A stretch of 64,000 bases of DNA, from assembly GCA_951799405.1 (NCBI GenBank), contig OX637352.1:15882820-15946819 (forward strand), written 5' to 3'. This document shows positions 1-8,779 of the stretch, piece after piece. Below the pieces are notes generated by a model, which had not been told where the DNA came from, did not search any database, and saw nothing but the letters and a program-made list of their open reading frames with translations. Origin of the DNA: Agapetus fuscipes (Eukaryota; Arthropoda; Insecta; Trichoptera; Glossosomatidae). Both the position numbers and the translations under genes were made by a program. Positions within the stretch are counted from its first letter, which is position 1; each line of letters starts with the position of its first letter.

Positions 1-45
1 GCATGGAATGCAAGCATTCTACCAATTGAGCTATCAACATTTTTA
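1..45 (-). repeat. SINE-2 tRNA-like head, partial
   Basis: On the minus strand this reads as a tRNA-like D-arm/anticodon region (GATAGCTCAATTGGTAGAAT). It matches the better-preserved copy at 51569-51640 and runs off the window start. It abuts a SINE-1 copy at 46-277 with the same junction seen at 16180-16230 and 51560-51570. Confidence 0.6.
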
Positions 46-277
46 CGAGCTTGGTCGTTGTCGCTACAAAGCGCCAATTCTCAAACAAGACCCAGTTGCT
101 GTAAGGCTGGATGGACCTTTGGTGACCGGTCATTGGTAAAGGTTTATGAATTTTTCAAACCAGCGAAGAGCAAATTTGAAAATATATATGGTATATTTTT
201 TGTGCTCCGCCGGGAATCGAACCCACAACCTTCCCATTCAGAGTCCGAAGTGTTACCACTGAACTATACGGACCATT
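46..277 (-). repeat. tRNA-Thr-like SINE (SINE-1)
   Basis: Minus-strand copy. The tRNA-like head is at the high-coordinate end (box B GGTTCGATTCC) and is followed by the family body with the landmarks CCAGCGAAGAG and CAACTGGGTCTTG. The copy lies in the 3' flank of the SH3 adaptor gene. An open stretch through it is only a by-product of the repeat. Confidence 0.75.
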
Positions 278-454
278 CAGTGCACTGTGATTTTTTAATC
301 TATGCAGTTCTTTCGCAAGCTCCTACTTGAATTGATATCCAAAGTGTAAGGAATTTAGCAGAATAGCGCTTCAGGATGCTTCAGCAGCGCCTTTAAGAAC
401 GCTTCCTGTTTGACGAAGAAGTAGACGTAGTTACATGTGTGTGTGTGCTGTGTG

Positions 455-619
455 TCAGAGGCTGGTGGTGGCGGGGGGCCGGGCGTAGGCCTTGGGGATG
501 AAGCCGTACCTGCGGGTCTTGGGGGCGTGCGCCCACAGCCAGCCCTCCACAGTCTGGTGCAGCAGGTCCGCGTACACCCACTCCCCGCGGCGCACCGACA
601 AGTCGTCCGGGGCCTGCGC
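455..619 (-). CDS. Dlish: Dlish-like terminal exon, SH3-3
   Basis: Acceptor CATTTCAG at 621-620. Fifty-four codons and a TGA at 457-455 complete SH3-3 (APDDLSVRRGEWVYADLL, EGWLWAHAP, YGFIPKAYA) and a short tail ending TTSL. The GC-rich codons match the other exons of the gene. Confidence 0.8.
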   Translation of the reverse strand, partial: AQAPDDLSVRRGEWVYADLLHQTVEGWLWAHAPKTRRYGFIPKAYARPPATTSL

Positions 620-3600
620 CTGAAATGTCACACCATCATTTCAGTATTTTTGCAGTAGGCTTGACGTACTCCTGGCTTATTTATTTTTAATTACACATGA
701 TAAGAGAGCGCCGTTTTTGTGTGTGTCACACCTCAAGGGCCCTCTCCGATCACGGATAAGACTTTTTGAAAAGGTGCGTCTTGAGAGCTCCGCGAAATAT
801 ACCCATAGATTTGGAGTTCTTCACTCCGGGTGGCAGTCTGTTCCACTCCACCGGACCCGCAACACAGAAAGCACGGTCTCCAAAATTTGTACGGATCTGA
901 CGGTTCGGCTGAACCAAATTGATTGCACCATCGCCCGCAGATCTGAGTGTCTGCCTCCTCACACCCATCTCAACAGGCGAAATCATGTCAGTCAGATAAG
1001 GTGGAGCCACGCCATTGATGGCTTTATATACCATCAGACAAACACGGTAGACCACCCTCTCCGGGAAACGAAGCCAGTGTAGTTTTTTTAACAGCGAGTT
1101 GATGTGAGCGAATTTGGATATCCCGAATATGAGCCTTGCTGCTGAATTTAACACAGATTGAAAGCGGTTGAAATGTTATAGGTTGGTATGAGGCTGACCA
1201 TGTAAAAAATGGATCACCTTGCCTATGTCATGTCATTTGAAGACTACAGAGGATGAACAAGGAATAAAAATAAGAATATTTGGATGATTTATTTGGTGAG
1301 CACTGTTTTTGCGTGTACACCTCAAGAGTCCTCACGTGTGTACACCTCAAGAGTGCTGTTTTTGTGTGTATAGCGCCAATACACAAGCAAGACCCAGTTG
1401 CTGTAAGGCTAGATGGACTTTTAGTGGCCGGTCTTTGATAAAGGTATATAAATTTTTTACCCAGTGAAAAGAATATTTGAAAATATAAACGGTAAACATT
1501 TTTTTTGCTCTGTCGGGATTCAAACCCAAAACCTTCCATTCGCGAGCCACTAGACCACGGACCGGTAGATATAATGTGAATCATTAAGGTTACATATCGT
1601 TGCAACGATTAGATTAGGTAAGATTAGATGGACAGTGAGAAAAAGATGTGCACAGAAGATGAACCAACAGTCACTATTGTCTTACCTTATAGTCGTACAG
1701 CATGACCAGCTCGGTGCCGTGGTACGTGAGGTCCGCGGTGTCCTGCGCGGGGGCGGCTACAGGAGCAGCAGGGGGCGGCGCCTCCGCCCCCCCACCAGCC
1801 TGCTGCACGTTGTCCGCGGGGTACACAAAGCCCGAGGGGATGAAGCCCTCCTGCCCATTGCTGCGCACCACCCAGAACCAGTCGGGGTCCTCGCGGTTCA
1901 GCACTGGAATACAATAAATAATTTGTTTTTAGGCTTTCATGGCCAGATTCAGATGCTCGATATAGCTCTTTTGGGGTTTGATGCAGACTTTTTACATATT
2001 GTTACGTTTTTAGGGTTCAAATAGTCTTAAAATTAAAAAAAACTTGTCTTCTTTACAGGATATTTATTTAAGATAAGAACCTTGACATCGTGGGTTCGAA
2101 TCCCGGCGGAGCACAATAAATATACCATTTATATTTTTAAATTTGCTCTTCGCTGGGTTGAAAAATTCATAAACCTTTACCAAAGACCGGTCACTGAAAG
2201 GTCCATCCAACCTTACAACAACTGGGTCTTGCTTGAGAATTGGCGCTTTCTACAGCGATGACCAAGCTCGCAGAGGGCTCCTGAGGTGTGATACACACAA
2301 AAACAGCGCTCACCAAATAAATCATCCTAATATTCCTTGACTAATACTCCAAGATTCCTTGACTTATAGGTTGGTATGAGGCTGACCACCCATACTGTAA
2401 AAAATGGTTCACTTTGCCAGTGTCACCCCTGTTTCAGGGAAGGTCGGCAAAAGTTGTGGGGCTTATGTTCATTTGAGGTTTGAATTTTATTTGTAAGTAC
2501 ACAATTAGCATTTGTAAGCGCGAACTACACGTGTTTGTTTGTGGGCATACATCTGAGAGCTTTGAATGAATATATCCTTGCAACTTAGATTATAGATTAT
2601 ATTATAGATTATGTGTTTTCTTTTCAAGACATATGTATATTCTTCTTCTTCAATAGCTCTACAGCCCATATCGAGCTTTGGCCTGCGTTATCCTCAGCCT
2701 TCATCCGTCTCTGTCCTCCAGCTTGGCCCCCTCAGTATCCACACCGCATCCCTCCTCACCTCATCGAGCGACATGTATGTTTACCTGTGACGAACTCCCC
2801 CCTCTCCACGGGCACATCATTCTCGTCCCTGGCCTGGAAGGTGTAGAGCACGATGCAGCGGCCAGACGGCGCCTTGCTGAAGGGACAGCCTGTCTCACTG
2901 CCTGCCTCCGAGCCAGCCGTCCTGCAAACATATTGTTAAGATTTAAGTTGGGGTTCTCTCTATACTTTCAGAAAGGGAAACTCGTAGTACGACTCTCATT
3001 CATCCCTATGCAGTCGATCTCAAAACTATGAGAACTTGGCGTTTTCATGACTCATTCCTTTGGCAAACTGCCCGTTTATGGAATGATCTACCAGTATCTG
3101 TGTTCCCTTCCCAATTTAATCCGGTTTTATTCAAAACCAACATAAATCACCACTTCCTTGCAGCGCCTCACGACAGAACCAAGAACTCAAGCAACACCTC
3201 TGCGGCACCCTTTCAGGGTGACATAGACCCCCAAGACTTTCAAGAATTGGGGAGCCTCCCGCACAGGATTCCTTAAAAAAAAAAAACAAAGTGCCATCTA
3301 GTGATCTAATCTAATCTAATCTAAGCTGCAAAGATATATATCATTTAAGTTTTATATTAAATGCATTCCCACAAGCAGATATGTATAATTTCGCGCTAAC
3401 ACATGCCGCATGTGGACCTACAATATAAAAACCCAATCTCAAATGAACATAAGCCTTGCAACTCTTGCCGTCCTTCCCTGAAACAGAGGTGACATTGGCA
3501 AAGTGAACCAATTTTTACATTATGGGTGGTCAGCCGCATAACAACCTATAAGTCAAGGAACATACATGACAAATTACATTTTTTAAAAACAATAAATCAC

Positions 3601-5213
3601 AATATATACATGGACATAAAAACTAAATCATAAAACCAATTTTACTTTAACAAACCAAAAACAAACAAACTTTGATGTGGACTGGAAACAGAATAAAAGT
3701 GTACATGTTCATGACAAACCTAATCATAATTACTACCTTCGCTCGAAGGTATGACGTGATTTGTGATAATTGTTATACAAGAAAAAATCAGTTCATCCTC
3801 AGTCGTCGTGGAGAGAGGGTGTCTCATGAGGACGTTAGCTATGCCAAGAATAATGCAACTTCTCTTATAACATTTTGTGTAATATCTGATAAATAATTTT
3901 TAACTGTGTAGTTATAATTATTGCAAAAAAAATACTCCTTCATTCTGATCACGCTCGAAGCGAAGGCCTTCCACGCCTGCCAGTTATTGGCGGACTGGAG
4001 CATTGTCGATACTACCATGTTCGCCTCCAGGTGATGACAGTCCCACCCTGTTGGAGGGGTTGACTTACTGGTGCGGGCAGGGCAGCTCCGTGCTGGAGGA
4101 GCGGGGCAGCTTCTTCTTGGCGTCGGGCAGCAGGTGGGGGGAGTAGGGGGCGCAGTAGGAGTGCGGGATGAAGCCCTCCTGCCGGCTCTCGGCCACGATC
4201 ACGTACACCCAGTCGTTCTCGCGGTACAGGATGTTCACCACCTGCCCGCGCTTCACCTGAAACACACAACACACATATCGTCTCAGACTGCAGAGTTTAC
4301 GACGATACCATGTTGAAAGCACCGGTTCTCATCAGATCACCGAAGTTAAGCAACCTGGATGGGTGGCCGCTAGGTACACCGCGTGTTGTTGGTATATTTT
4401 GGACCGGTCCGTAGTCCAGTGGCAACACTTCGGACTCGTAAATGGAATGTCGTGGATTCGAATCCCGGCGGAGCACAAAAATATACCATTTATATTTCCA
4501 AATGTGCTCTTCGCTGGGTTGAAAAATTCATAAACCTTTACCAAAGACCGGTCACTGAAAGGTCCATCCAACCTTACAACAATTGGGTCTTGCTTGAGAA
4601 GTGGCGCTTTCTACAGCGACGACCAAGCTCGCAGAGGGCTCTTGAGGTGTGATTCACACAAAAACTGCGCTCACCAAATAAATCATCCTAATATTATTAT
4701 TATTATATGTTTAGACACAACTAGCAGTATTCATTACATTCGTCAAACCTAAAATCAGGGACCTACTTTTATGTACCAAAGAAATAACTTTAAATAATAA
4801 TATAATATCAGGATAATTTATTTGGTGAGCGCTGTTATTTGTGTGAATCACACGTCAAGATCCTTCTGCGAGCTTGGTGGTCCCTATAGAAAGCGCCAAT
4901 TCTCAAGCAAGGCCCAGTTGCTGTAAGGCTGGATGGACCTTTGGTGACTGGTCCATCAGCACCACCATCTTCTCTATGCCCACGGGCACCATGGTCTCTA
5001 TGCTATAGAGGAGTCCTACAGGATAATGATGAGATACCTCGAGCTCATCGTCCACGCAGGGAGCAAAGTCATGCAGCACCACCATCTTGGAGTCGGGGCT
5101 GAGGCCGTGCTCCTTCTCTATGCCCACGCGCACCAGCGTCTCTATGCTGGCCGAGCCCGTGATGCGCCCCATGCCGGAGCGGGACAGCTCTTTCTCCACA
5201 TCTCCGCTTATAG
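455..5213 (-). CDS. Dlish: Three-SH3-domain adaptor, Dlish/Vamana-like (5 exons, 5' incomplete)
   Basis: Five minus-strand exons (5213-5038, 4256-4069, 2921-2785, 1903-1686, 619-455) join in one frame with AG/GT borders and code for about 294 residues ending in TGA. They carry three SH3 domains: SH3-1 (MVVLHDFAP, then NDWVYV, then GFIPHSYCAP), SH3-2 (CIVLYTFQARDEND, then DWFWVV, then GFIPSGFV) and SH3-3 (ELVMLYDYK, then GWLWAHAP, then YGFIPKAYA). Each keeps the ALYDY-type strand, the central Trp and the G-P-Y face that binds proline-rich ligands. Insect Dlish/Vamana is a roughly 350-residue three-SH3 protein that binds the myosin Dachs and Approximated at the cell cortex in Fat/Hippo signalling; the domain count and size fit. 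The N-terminal part (about 50 residues) is not visible upstream. The gene lies 4.4 kb downstream of Rph on the same strand. The SH3 assignment is solid; the ortholog name is inference. Confidence 0.72.
750..1154 (-). mobile_element. LINE reverse transcriptase C-terminus (CR1/L2/Rex-like), 5'-truncated
   Basis: A 134-residue open frame matches the C-terminal tail typical of CR1/L2/Rex-type non-LTR retrotransposons. It has the features AARLIFG near the start, LKKLHWL, a YKAINGVAPPYL segment, FGDRAFCVAGPVEWNRLP and ALKTHLFKK at the end. It lies inside the last intron of the SH3 adaptor gene and is a truncated insertion, not a host exon. Confidence 0.75.
1278..1567 (-). repeat. SINE-1, minus copy
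   Basis: Nearly complete. The 3' end reads GGATGATTTATTTGGTGAG on the plus strand. The tRNA-like head ends with a degraded box A at about 1555-1567. An internal tandem repeat of the CACCTCAAGAG segment occurs near 1318-1350. Confidence 0.75.
1686..1903 (-). CDS. Dlish: Dlish-like exon, end of SH3-2 and start of SH3-3
   Basis: Acceptor TATTCCAG and donor TATAAG|GTAAGA. It encodes VLNREDPDWFWVV and GFIPSGFVYPA, then an Ala/Pro-rich linker, then ELVMLYDYK, which opens SH3-3. The local GC content is far above the surrounding intron. Confidence 0.8.
2086..2338 (+). repeat. SINE-1, plus copy, 5' truncated
   Basis: Begins at box B (GGGTTCGAATCCCGGCGGAG) and continues through the full body to CACCAAATAAATCATCCTAA. 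Confidence 0.8.
2356..2610 (+). repeat. TTGACTTATAGG element (family b), plus
   Basis: Full-length copy from TCCTTGACTTATAGGTTGG to the TTGCAACTTAGATTATAG tail. Family landmarks are GGTTCACTTTGCC, CCCCTGTTTCAGGGAAGGTC, GCGAACTACACGTG and a (TTAGATTATAGA)n-type 3' tail. Confidence 0.8.
2785..2921 (-). CDS. Dlish: Dlish-like exon, start of SH3-2
   Basis: Acceptor TTTGCAG and donor ACAG|GTAAAC. It encodes a Gly/Ser linker and then CIVLYTFQARDENDVPVERG, the first strands of SH3-2. The phases (2 in, 1 out) match both neighbours. The exon is short, so no single long open frame marks it. Confidence 0.75.
2945..3295 (+). mobile_element. LINE 3' end (reverse transcriptase C-terminus plus 3' UTR and poly-A)
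   Basis: The plus strand encodes a broken C-terminus with HPYAVDLKTMRTWRFHDSF, then TARLWNDLPVSVFP, a form typical of jockey/CR1-like reverse transcriptase tails. A 3' UTR follows (CACCTCTGCGGCAC, then GAGCCTCCCGCACAGGATT) and then poly-A at 3277-3290. The same 3' UTR recurs at 8548-8632, 41032-41078 and 45836-45905. Confidence 0.75.
3300..3563 (-). repeat. Family b element, minus
   Basis: The tail appears as (CTAAT)n at 3303-3320 and the 5' end is the complement of TTGACTTATAGG at 3545-3557. It directly follows the LINE poly-A. Confidence 0.8.
3564..4068. other. Dlish-like intron, no recognised feature
   Basis: AT-rich intron sequence. A 74-codon open stretch at 3672-3896 shows no recognisable domain and is taken as chance. 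Confidence 0.5.
4069..4256 (-). CDS. Dlish: Dlish-like exon, SH3-1 core
   Basis: Acceptor TTTCAG|GTGAAG and donor CACCA|GTAAGT. It encodes VKRGQVVNILYRENDWVYV and GFIPHSYCAP, the RT loop end, central Trp and 3-10 helix of SH3-1. A linker with a basic-Ser segment (KKKLPRSSS) follows. Phase 0 in, phase 2 out. Confidence 0.8.
4292..4690 (+). repeat. Composite SINE: 5S-rRNA-like head, tRNA-Thr-like module, body, ATT tail
   Basis: 4292-4397 resembles 5S rRNA (CCATGTTGAAAGCACCGG, GATCACCGAAGTTAAGCAAC, CTGGATGGGTGGCCGC, ACACCGCGTGTTGTTGG), with a short internal deletion around the intermediate element. Across the junction TTTTGGACCGGTCCGTAG the tRNA-like head follows (box A TAGTCCAGTGG, box B GATTCGAATCC, anticodon-loop position CTCGTAA = Thr CGT). 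The SINE-1 body and an (ATT)n tail complete the element. Copies with the same junction are at 25614-25917 and 18629-19133. Confidence 0.85.
4810..4965 (-). repeat. SINE-1, truncated, minus
   Basis: 3' half of the family (TTATTTGGTGAGCGC to GGATGGACCTTTGGTGAC), broken directly at the duplicated Dlish exon fragment. Confidence 0.75.
4966..5036 (-). pseudogene. Decayed duplicate of part of the adjacent Dlish exon
   Basis: Immediately inside the intron, the minus strand reads SIETMVPVGIEKMVVLMD. The exon encodes SIETLVRVGIEK, then eight further residues, then KMVVLHD. The duplicate therefore has an in-frame loss of eight codons plus substitutions. It is fused to a truncated SINE-1 at 4810-4965. 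It lacks an acceptor and is probably not spliced in. Confidence 0.65.
5038..5213 (-). CDS. Dlish: Dlish-like exon (first one found)
   Basis: The acceptor TTGCAG precedes 5213 and the donor GAG|GTATCT follows 5038. The exon enters in phase 2 and exits in phase 0. It encodes ISGDVEKELSRSG and then the start of SH3-1 (KMVVLHDFAPCVDDELE). It has no start codon of its own, so an upstream exon must exist. Confidence 0.75.
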
Positions 5214-5514
5214 CTGCAAGACAAACATAACTAGTAAGCTGAGGACGGAGACCCGTGAGAAGGTTTCAAGGAGTTGAAGACGTTAATGTTTTACAAGAAG
5301 CAAGTGAAGGATGAGCGCCCTTGGGGTGGCTGGAGCCACTTTACGGAGCCGAAGAAGAGACAAAAACAAATGATCCAACTTTATAATAGGTTGGGGAAAA
5401 AGTTGCTTCGCATTTAATACGAAAATTCAGGTCATATTTTTTCAAAGTTAATTTACAATTAATTATAGCACATATCGCATGTTTAATAATAAAGAGCAAT
5501 AACTCAAAAAATAA

Positions 5515-5885
5515 TAATGTTGGGAAATCACGTTTAAAGTTCAGACAACCAGTACAACTTGTAACTGTAACTCTGTCGCCATTCCGCTAGGGGTGGCCAG
5601 AGCCTCTGCAGAGTTGCATCCATTTTTTCCTATCCTTACATACCTCTTTCAATTCATTCATATCCATCACCTTTTTCATGCATTTTCTTCTTTTACGCTC
5701 ACTTTTATGGGCTAACTTGTATGGGATGAAAAAGGCGGCCGATGTTTTATCTCGGTCATATTCGTCCAAATTGAACGGCTGTCGCATTCTACCTATTCTT
5801 CTCGCATTGTTCTTGCGTTTTATTACAAAATCTTGAATTTCTCAATTTTTGAGTTATTTCTCTTTATTATTAAACGTGCGATGTG
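5515..5885. repeat. Dispersed repeat carrying an RTE insertion
   Basis: The flanks 5515-5562 and 5714-5885 are reproduced without interruption, in reverse orientation, at 35617-35830. This shows that the RTE piece at 5563-5713 was added later. Confidence 0.75.
5563..5713 (-). mobile_element. RTE-type LINE 3' fragment with 7-bp target duplication
   Basis: It encodes, on the minus strand, the RTE C-terminal tail ([19 protein letters not shown], then [14 protein letters not shown]) and ends in an AGTTACAGTT-like tail. It is flanked by AACTTGT at 5556-5562 and at 5714-5720. The uninterrupted copy at 35617-35830 carries AACTTGT once. Confidence 0.8.
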
Positions 5886-7460
5886 CCATTTTGTTCGTAG
5901 ACTATCTGCCATCTTGTAGGTAGAGACATGATCCCGTTGCTGTAGAAATTTTGGAACTTCTGATCAAAAAAACGCAACACGTAGTTTTGGCAGTCCTCTC
6001 TTGATGTTAGCCTGACACTGCCTAAAAAATTCTAAAGAGACCAAAACAGGTGAAAATCTGAAGGTCAAGCAAGGTCAGGGCTATATGGCGGATGCATAGA
6101 GTCTGTTATTCTGTTTAAGAATTCAAAAATGGAATCTTGCCAATGTTCTAAATTTAAAAATAAAGAGTTAACATTAATTTAAAATAAAGAATTAGCATTT
6201 TGGAATCAGCTTTCTCTTGGCTGAATGTTTTGAGTATTTGAACATGGAATATTTTCAATATTCAAAATTTGAACTCACTGAAGTTATTTTTTTTCGTTCT
6301 TCTCTTTTGTACGGTCAGTAAAATCCGTTTTTTTTTCATTCTTTAAAATAAATAGATTAACTTACTTAATGGGGATATTTAAAAACTTTTGAAATGAATA
6401 AAAATAGACAGGAAAATACTAGCAAGATAACGGGAAATAATCAAGCTTAAAAAGTAATGTTTATTAGGAGAGAAGGGAAGAGAAAGTAAAAAAATGTACA
6501 AAAGACAATTATTTTACTGAATTTTACTTATTGTTGGAAGTGCGGTATTCCGTTAGGTATAATAGTTTTTTTTTAAATGAAAAACCGATCTACGTTTTAA
6601 CAGATTTTCTTATAAAACATTTAAATCGAAAGGGTGTGAAGTTTTTTAATCCGAAAGTTGACACATCACTTTTATTCTGATAGATGTAAACATTGATAAT
6701 TGCACAAAATTGGGACGGATATTAATTGAAAACTGTTCATTAGAATATTAACTAATAATTCATTAAATTTTCAAGCATTTATTCGACGCGTTTATCTGAT
6801 AATCTGTCGACAAAACAAACCAAATTGTCAAATTAGTGGAATGGAGGTCAATGACTCTTTACCAATATTTCTCAGAATTTTAACACTAAACTCGAATGAA
6901 ATATTCAGGCAATTGACTTACATTTCTTCTTTTTTCCTCGCCTTATCCTCACTGGGCAAAGAAATGCCATTTTTGACTATTTTATCTCATATTTGGAGAC
7001 AGGAATTGTCGTCTCGAAGTACTGGCCAGCCGAACAGCAACAGGTTTACCGACATTTACAGAAAACTGTATTTTTTGTTACCGACTGACCAATATGATAC
7101 CATATAAAAAAACATAATTTCCCGTGAATTATATTTACCTACTACGATGTTTTAAGCGGTAAATTTAAAATTTGCACATCGTAGCTGATTTCAAATTAGA
7201 TTTTTTTATTAGGAATATTATCAATTAGTTTAATTACAATTAATTTTGCACAAGTATTTATGCCATTCTTACATTTGTCTATATTTTAGTTTTTTTATTG
7301 TTGTTGAAAAAAACTTTTTATCTTACATTATTATAGACTAAAATGAAATAAAAGAACCATATTTTTTTATCATTAAAATATATTTATTCATTCATTCTTA
7401 AAGCATTTATTGTAATTTGTATACACCCATCAACTTAAAACATAATTTATTTTATTAAAA
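5886..7460. other. AT-rich intergenic sequence, no gene seen
   Basis: Low-complexity AT-rich DNA between the SH3 adaptor exons and Rph. The open stretch at 6841-7107 codes for a peptide without recognisable motifs and is not supported. The missing first exon of the adaptor was not found here. Confidence 0.5.
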
Positions 7461-7464
7461 CAAT

Positions 7465-7728
7465 AGGGTAATTTCACATATTTTTTCTACATTAAACTGC
7501 ACCGAGGCTCTCAAATAGCCTGACGGATCCAATGACGTCACGGCTTGGTAAGCCGACCGGGCTATGTTTTGGCGGGACTCAAATTCTAGGCATTTTAATT
7601 TTTTTAAATTATCGATAAAATCTTTATTTTTACTACTTCATAAAGAATATGGTTGTGATCCTTGAAGTGTACTCTACACAACCATAGTATTTTCAACCGT
7701 TTGCCCCACCACTGCAATTACCCTATTA
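7465..7728. mobile_element. MITE with AATAGGGTAATT terminal inverted repeats
   Basis: The left end AATAGGGTAATTTCAC and right end TGCAATTACCCTATT are inverted copies. The internal segment GATCCTTGAAGTGTACTC recurs in the copy at 10283-11335, which was split by a Tigger-like insertion. The ends are about 264 bp apart. Confidence 0.7.
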
Positions 7729-8104
7729 TGGAGTTAACACAAAATTAAAAAATAGATTATTAACTCTGCGAGCAAACATCAAAGGTTCATGCGACTTTCT
7801 TTGTCTATGGAATTTTTGAGAATCAATGAACGCAGAACAAATTTAGAACTTTTTTCTCGGTGTGCATTTCACTCACTTCACATGTATGGGACTGCCATCC
7901 TTAGCAATCTGTAACAAAATATTTATTTGCCTCTTCCCTAGCAACCCACCTGGGTGACGATACAATATTGTCTATGCCAATTCGTAAGCTAAGTCTATTG
8001 TTCACAAACAAAATTATAAAGAAAATGCTTGATATTTTCACGAGACTCACACTAAGGATGATAAAATTATTTAACCAATCTATTTACAGGCAAAGCAAAT
8101 AAAA

Positions 8105-8325
8105 TATTCAAATGATGATGATGATGAGTTGATGATTTCTTTATAGCGCCGTTTCGTGATGTAGTCACTCCAAGGGCGCTGGTGCAAACGATGCCAGAAA
8201 TTTGCTTGTCTTCGGTGCATTTCGGAACTTTCCATGGTCCTCTAGCTCTCTCATATGATGAGGCAGGTGGTTCCAGGCCAGAGGACCAGCAACTGCAAAT
8301 GCACGCTCTCCAAACATTGTGTTTA
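8105..8325 (-). mobile_element. LINE 3' end with (ATC)n tail
   Basis: The minus strand reads [20 protein letters not shown], the non-LTR reverse transcriptase C-terminal motif, followed by a stop-containing tail and an (ATC)n microsatellite. A near-identical copy lies at 46984-47195. Confidence 0.75.
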
Positions 8326-8417
8326 TCCAATCAAAGTGTGTAAAAATAACTGAGTCTTCTTTGCAAACACAGTCTCAAAATACCGTGTTACAAAGTATTC
8401 ATTTTATATACACAGTA

Positions 8418-8545
8418 GATTCCCCCACTTCAACTGAAGTGGTTGGTGTAAGGCCGGCCCCTTTACCCATAAAAATGAATAGGTCCCGAATCGCCACATG
8501 CGGGTCGCATGTCGCGGAGATAACGCAGGAAAGAAGTTTTTTAGT
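8418..8545 (+). repeat. SINE-2 3' portion
   Basis: Contains CTTCAACTGAAGTGGTTGG, GGCCGGCCCCTTTACC and the CGCCACATGCGGGTCGCATG segment shared with 11550-11660 and 35575-35880. It ends in a T-rich run that abuts a LINE tail in the opposite orientation. Confidence 0.6.
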
Positions 8546-8547
8546 TT

Positions 8548-8632
8548 TTTTTTAAGAAATCCTGTGCGGGAGACTCCCTAGATTCTAGAGACTCTAGGGG
8601 TCTATGACACTTGTTGTAGTGCCGCAGAGGTG
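8548..8632 (-). repeat. LINE 3' UTR segment fused to SINE-1
   Basis: Reverse complement of the 3' UTR at about 3200-3276 (CCTGTGCGGGAGACTCCC to TAGTGCCGCAGAGGTG). It is joined directly to the SINE-1 end at 8633, the same order as at 45836-45906. Confidence 0.7.
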
Positions 8633-8776
8633 CACGAGCTTGGTCGTCGCCAAAAAGCGCCAACACTCAAGCAAGACCCAGTTGCTGTAAGGCTGGATGG
8701 ACCTTTGGTGACCGGTCATTGGTAAAGGTTTATGAATTTTTCAACCCAGCGAAGAGCAAATTTGAAAATATAAATG
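8633..8776 (-). repeat. SINE-1, truncated, minus
   Basis: Body from ACGAGCTTGGTCGTCGCC to GAAAATATAAATGG. The tRNA-like head is missing. Confidence 0.75.
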
Positions 8777-8779
8777 GTA

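Noticed and set aside
717..1082. Plus-strand 121-codon frame
   Set aside because: Antisense shadow of the LINE reverse transcriptase tail on the minus strand.
6841..7107. 88-codon plus frame in AT-rich intergenic DNA
   Set aside because: No motif, AT-driven composition, no splice or promoter context.
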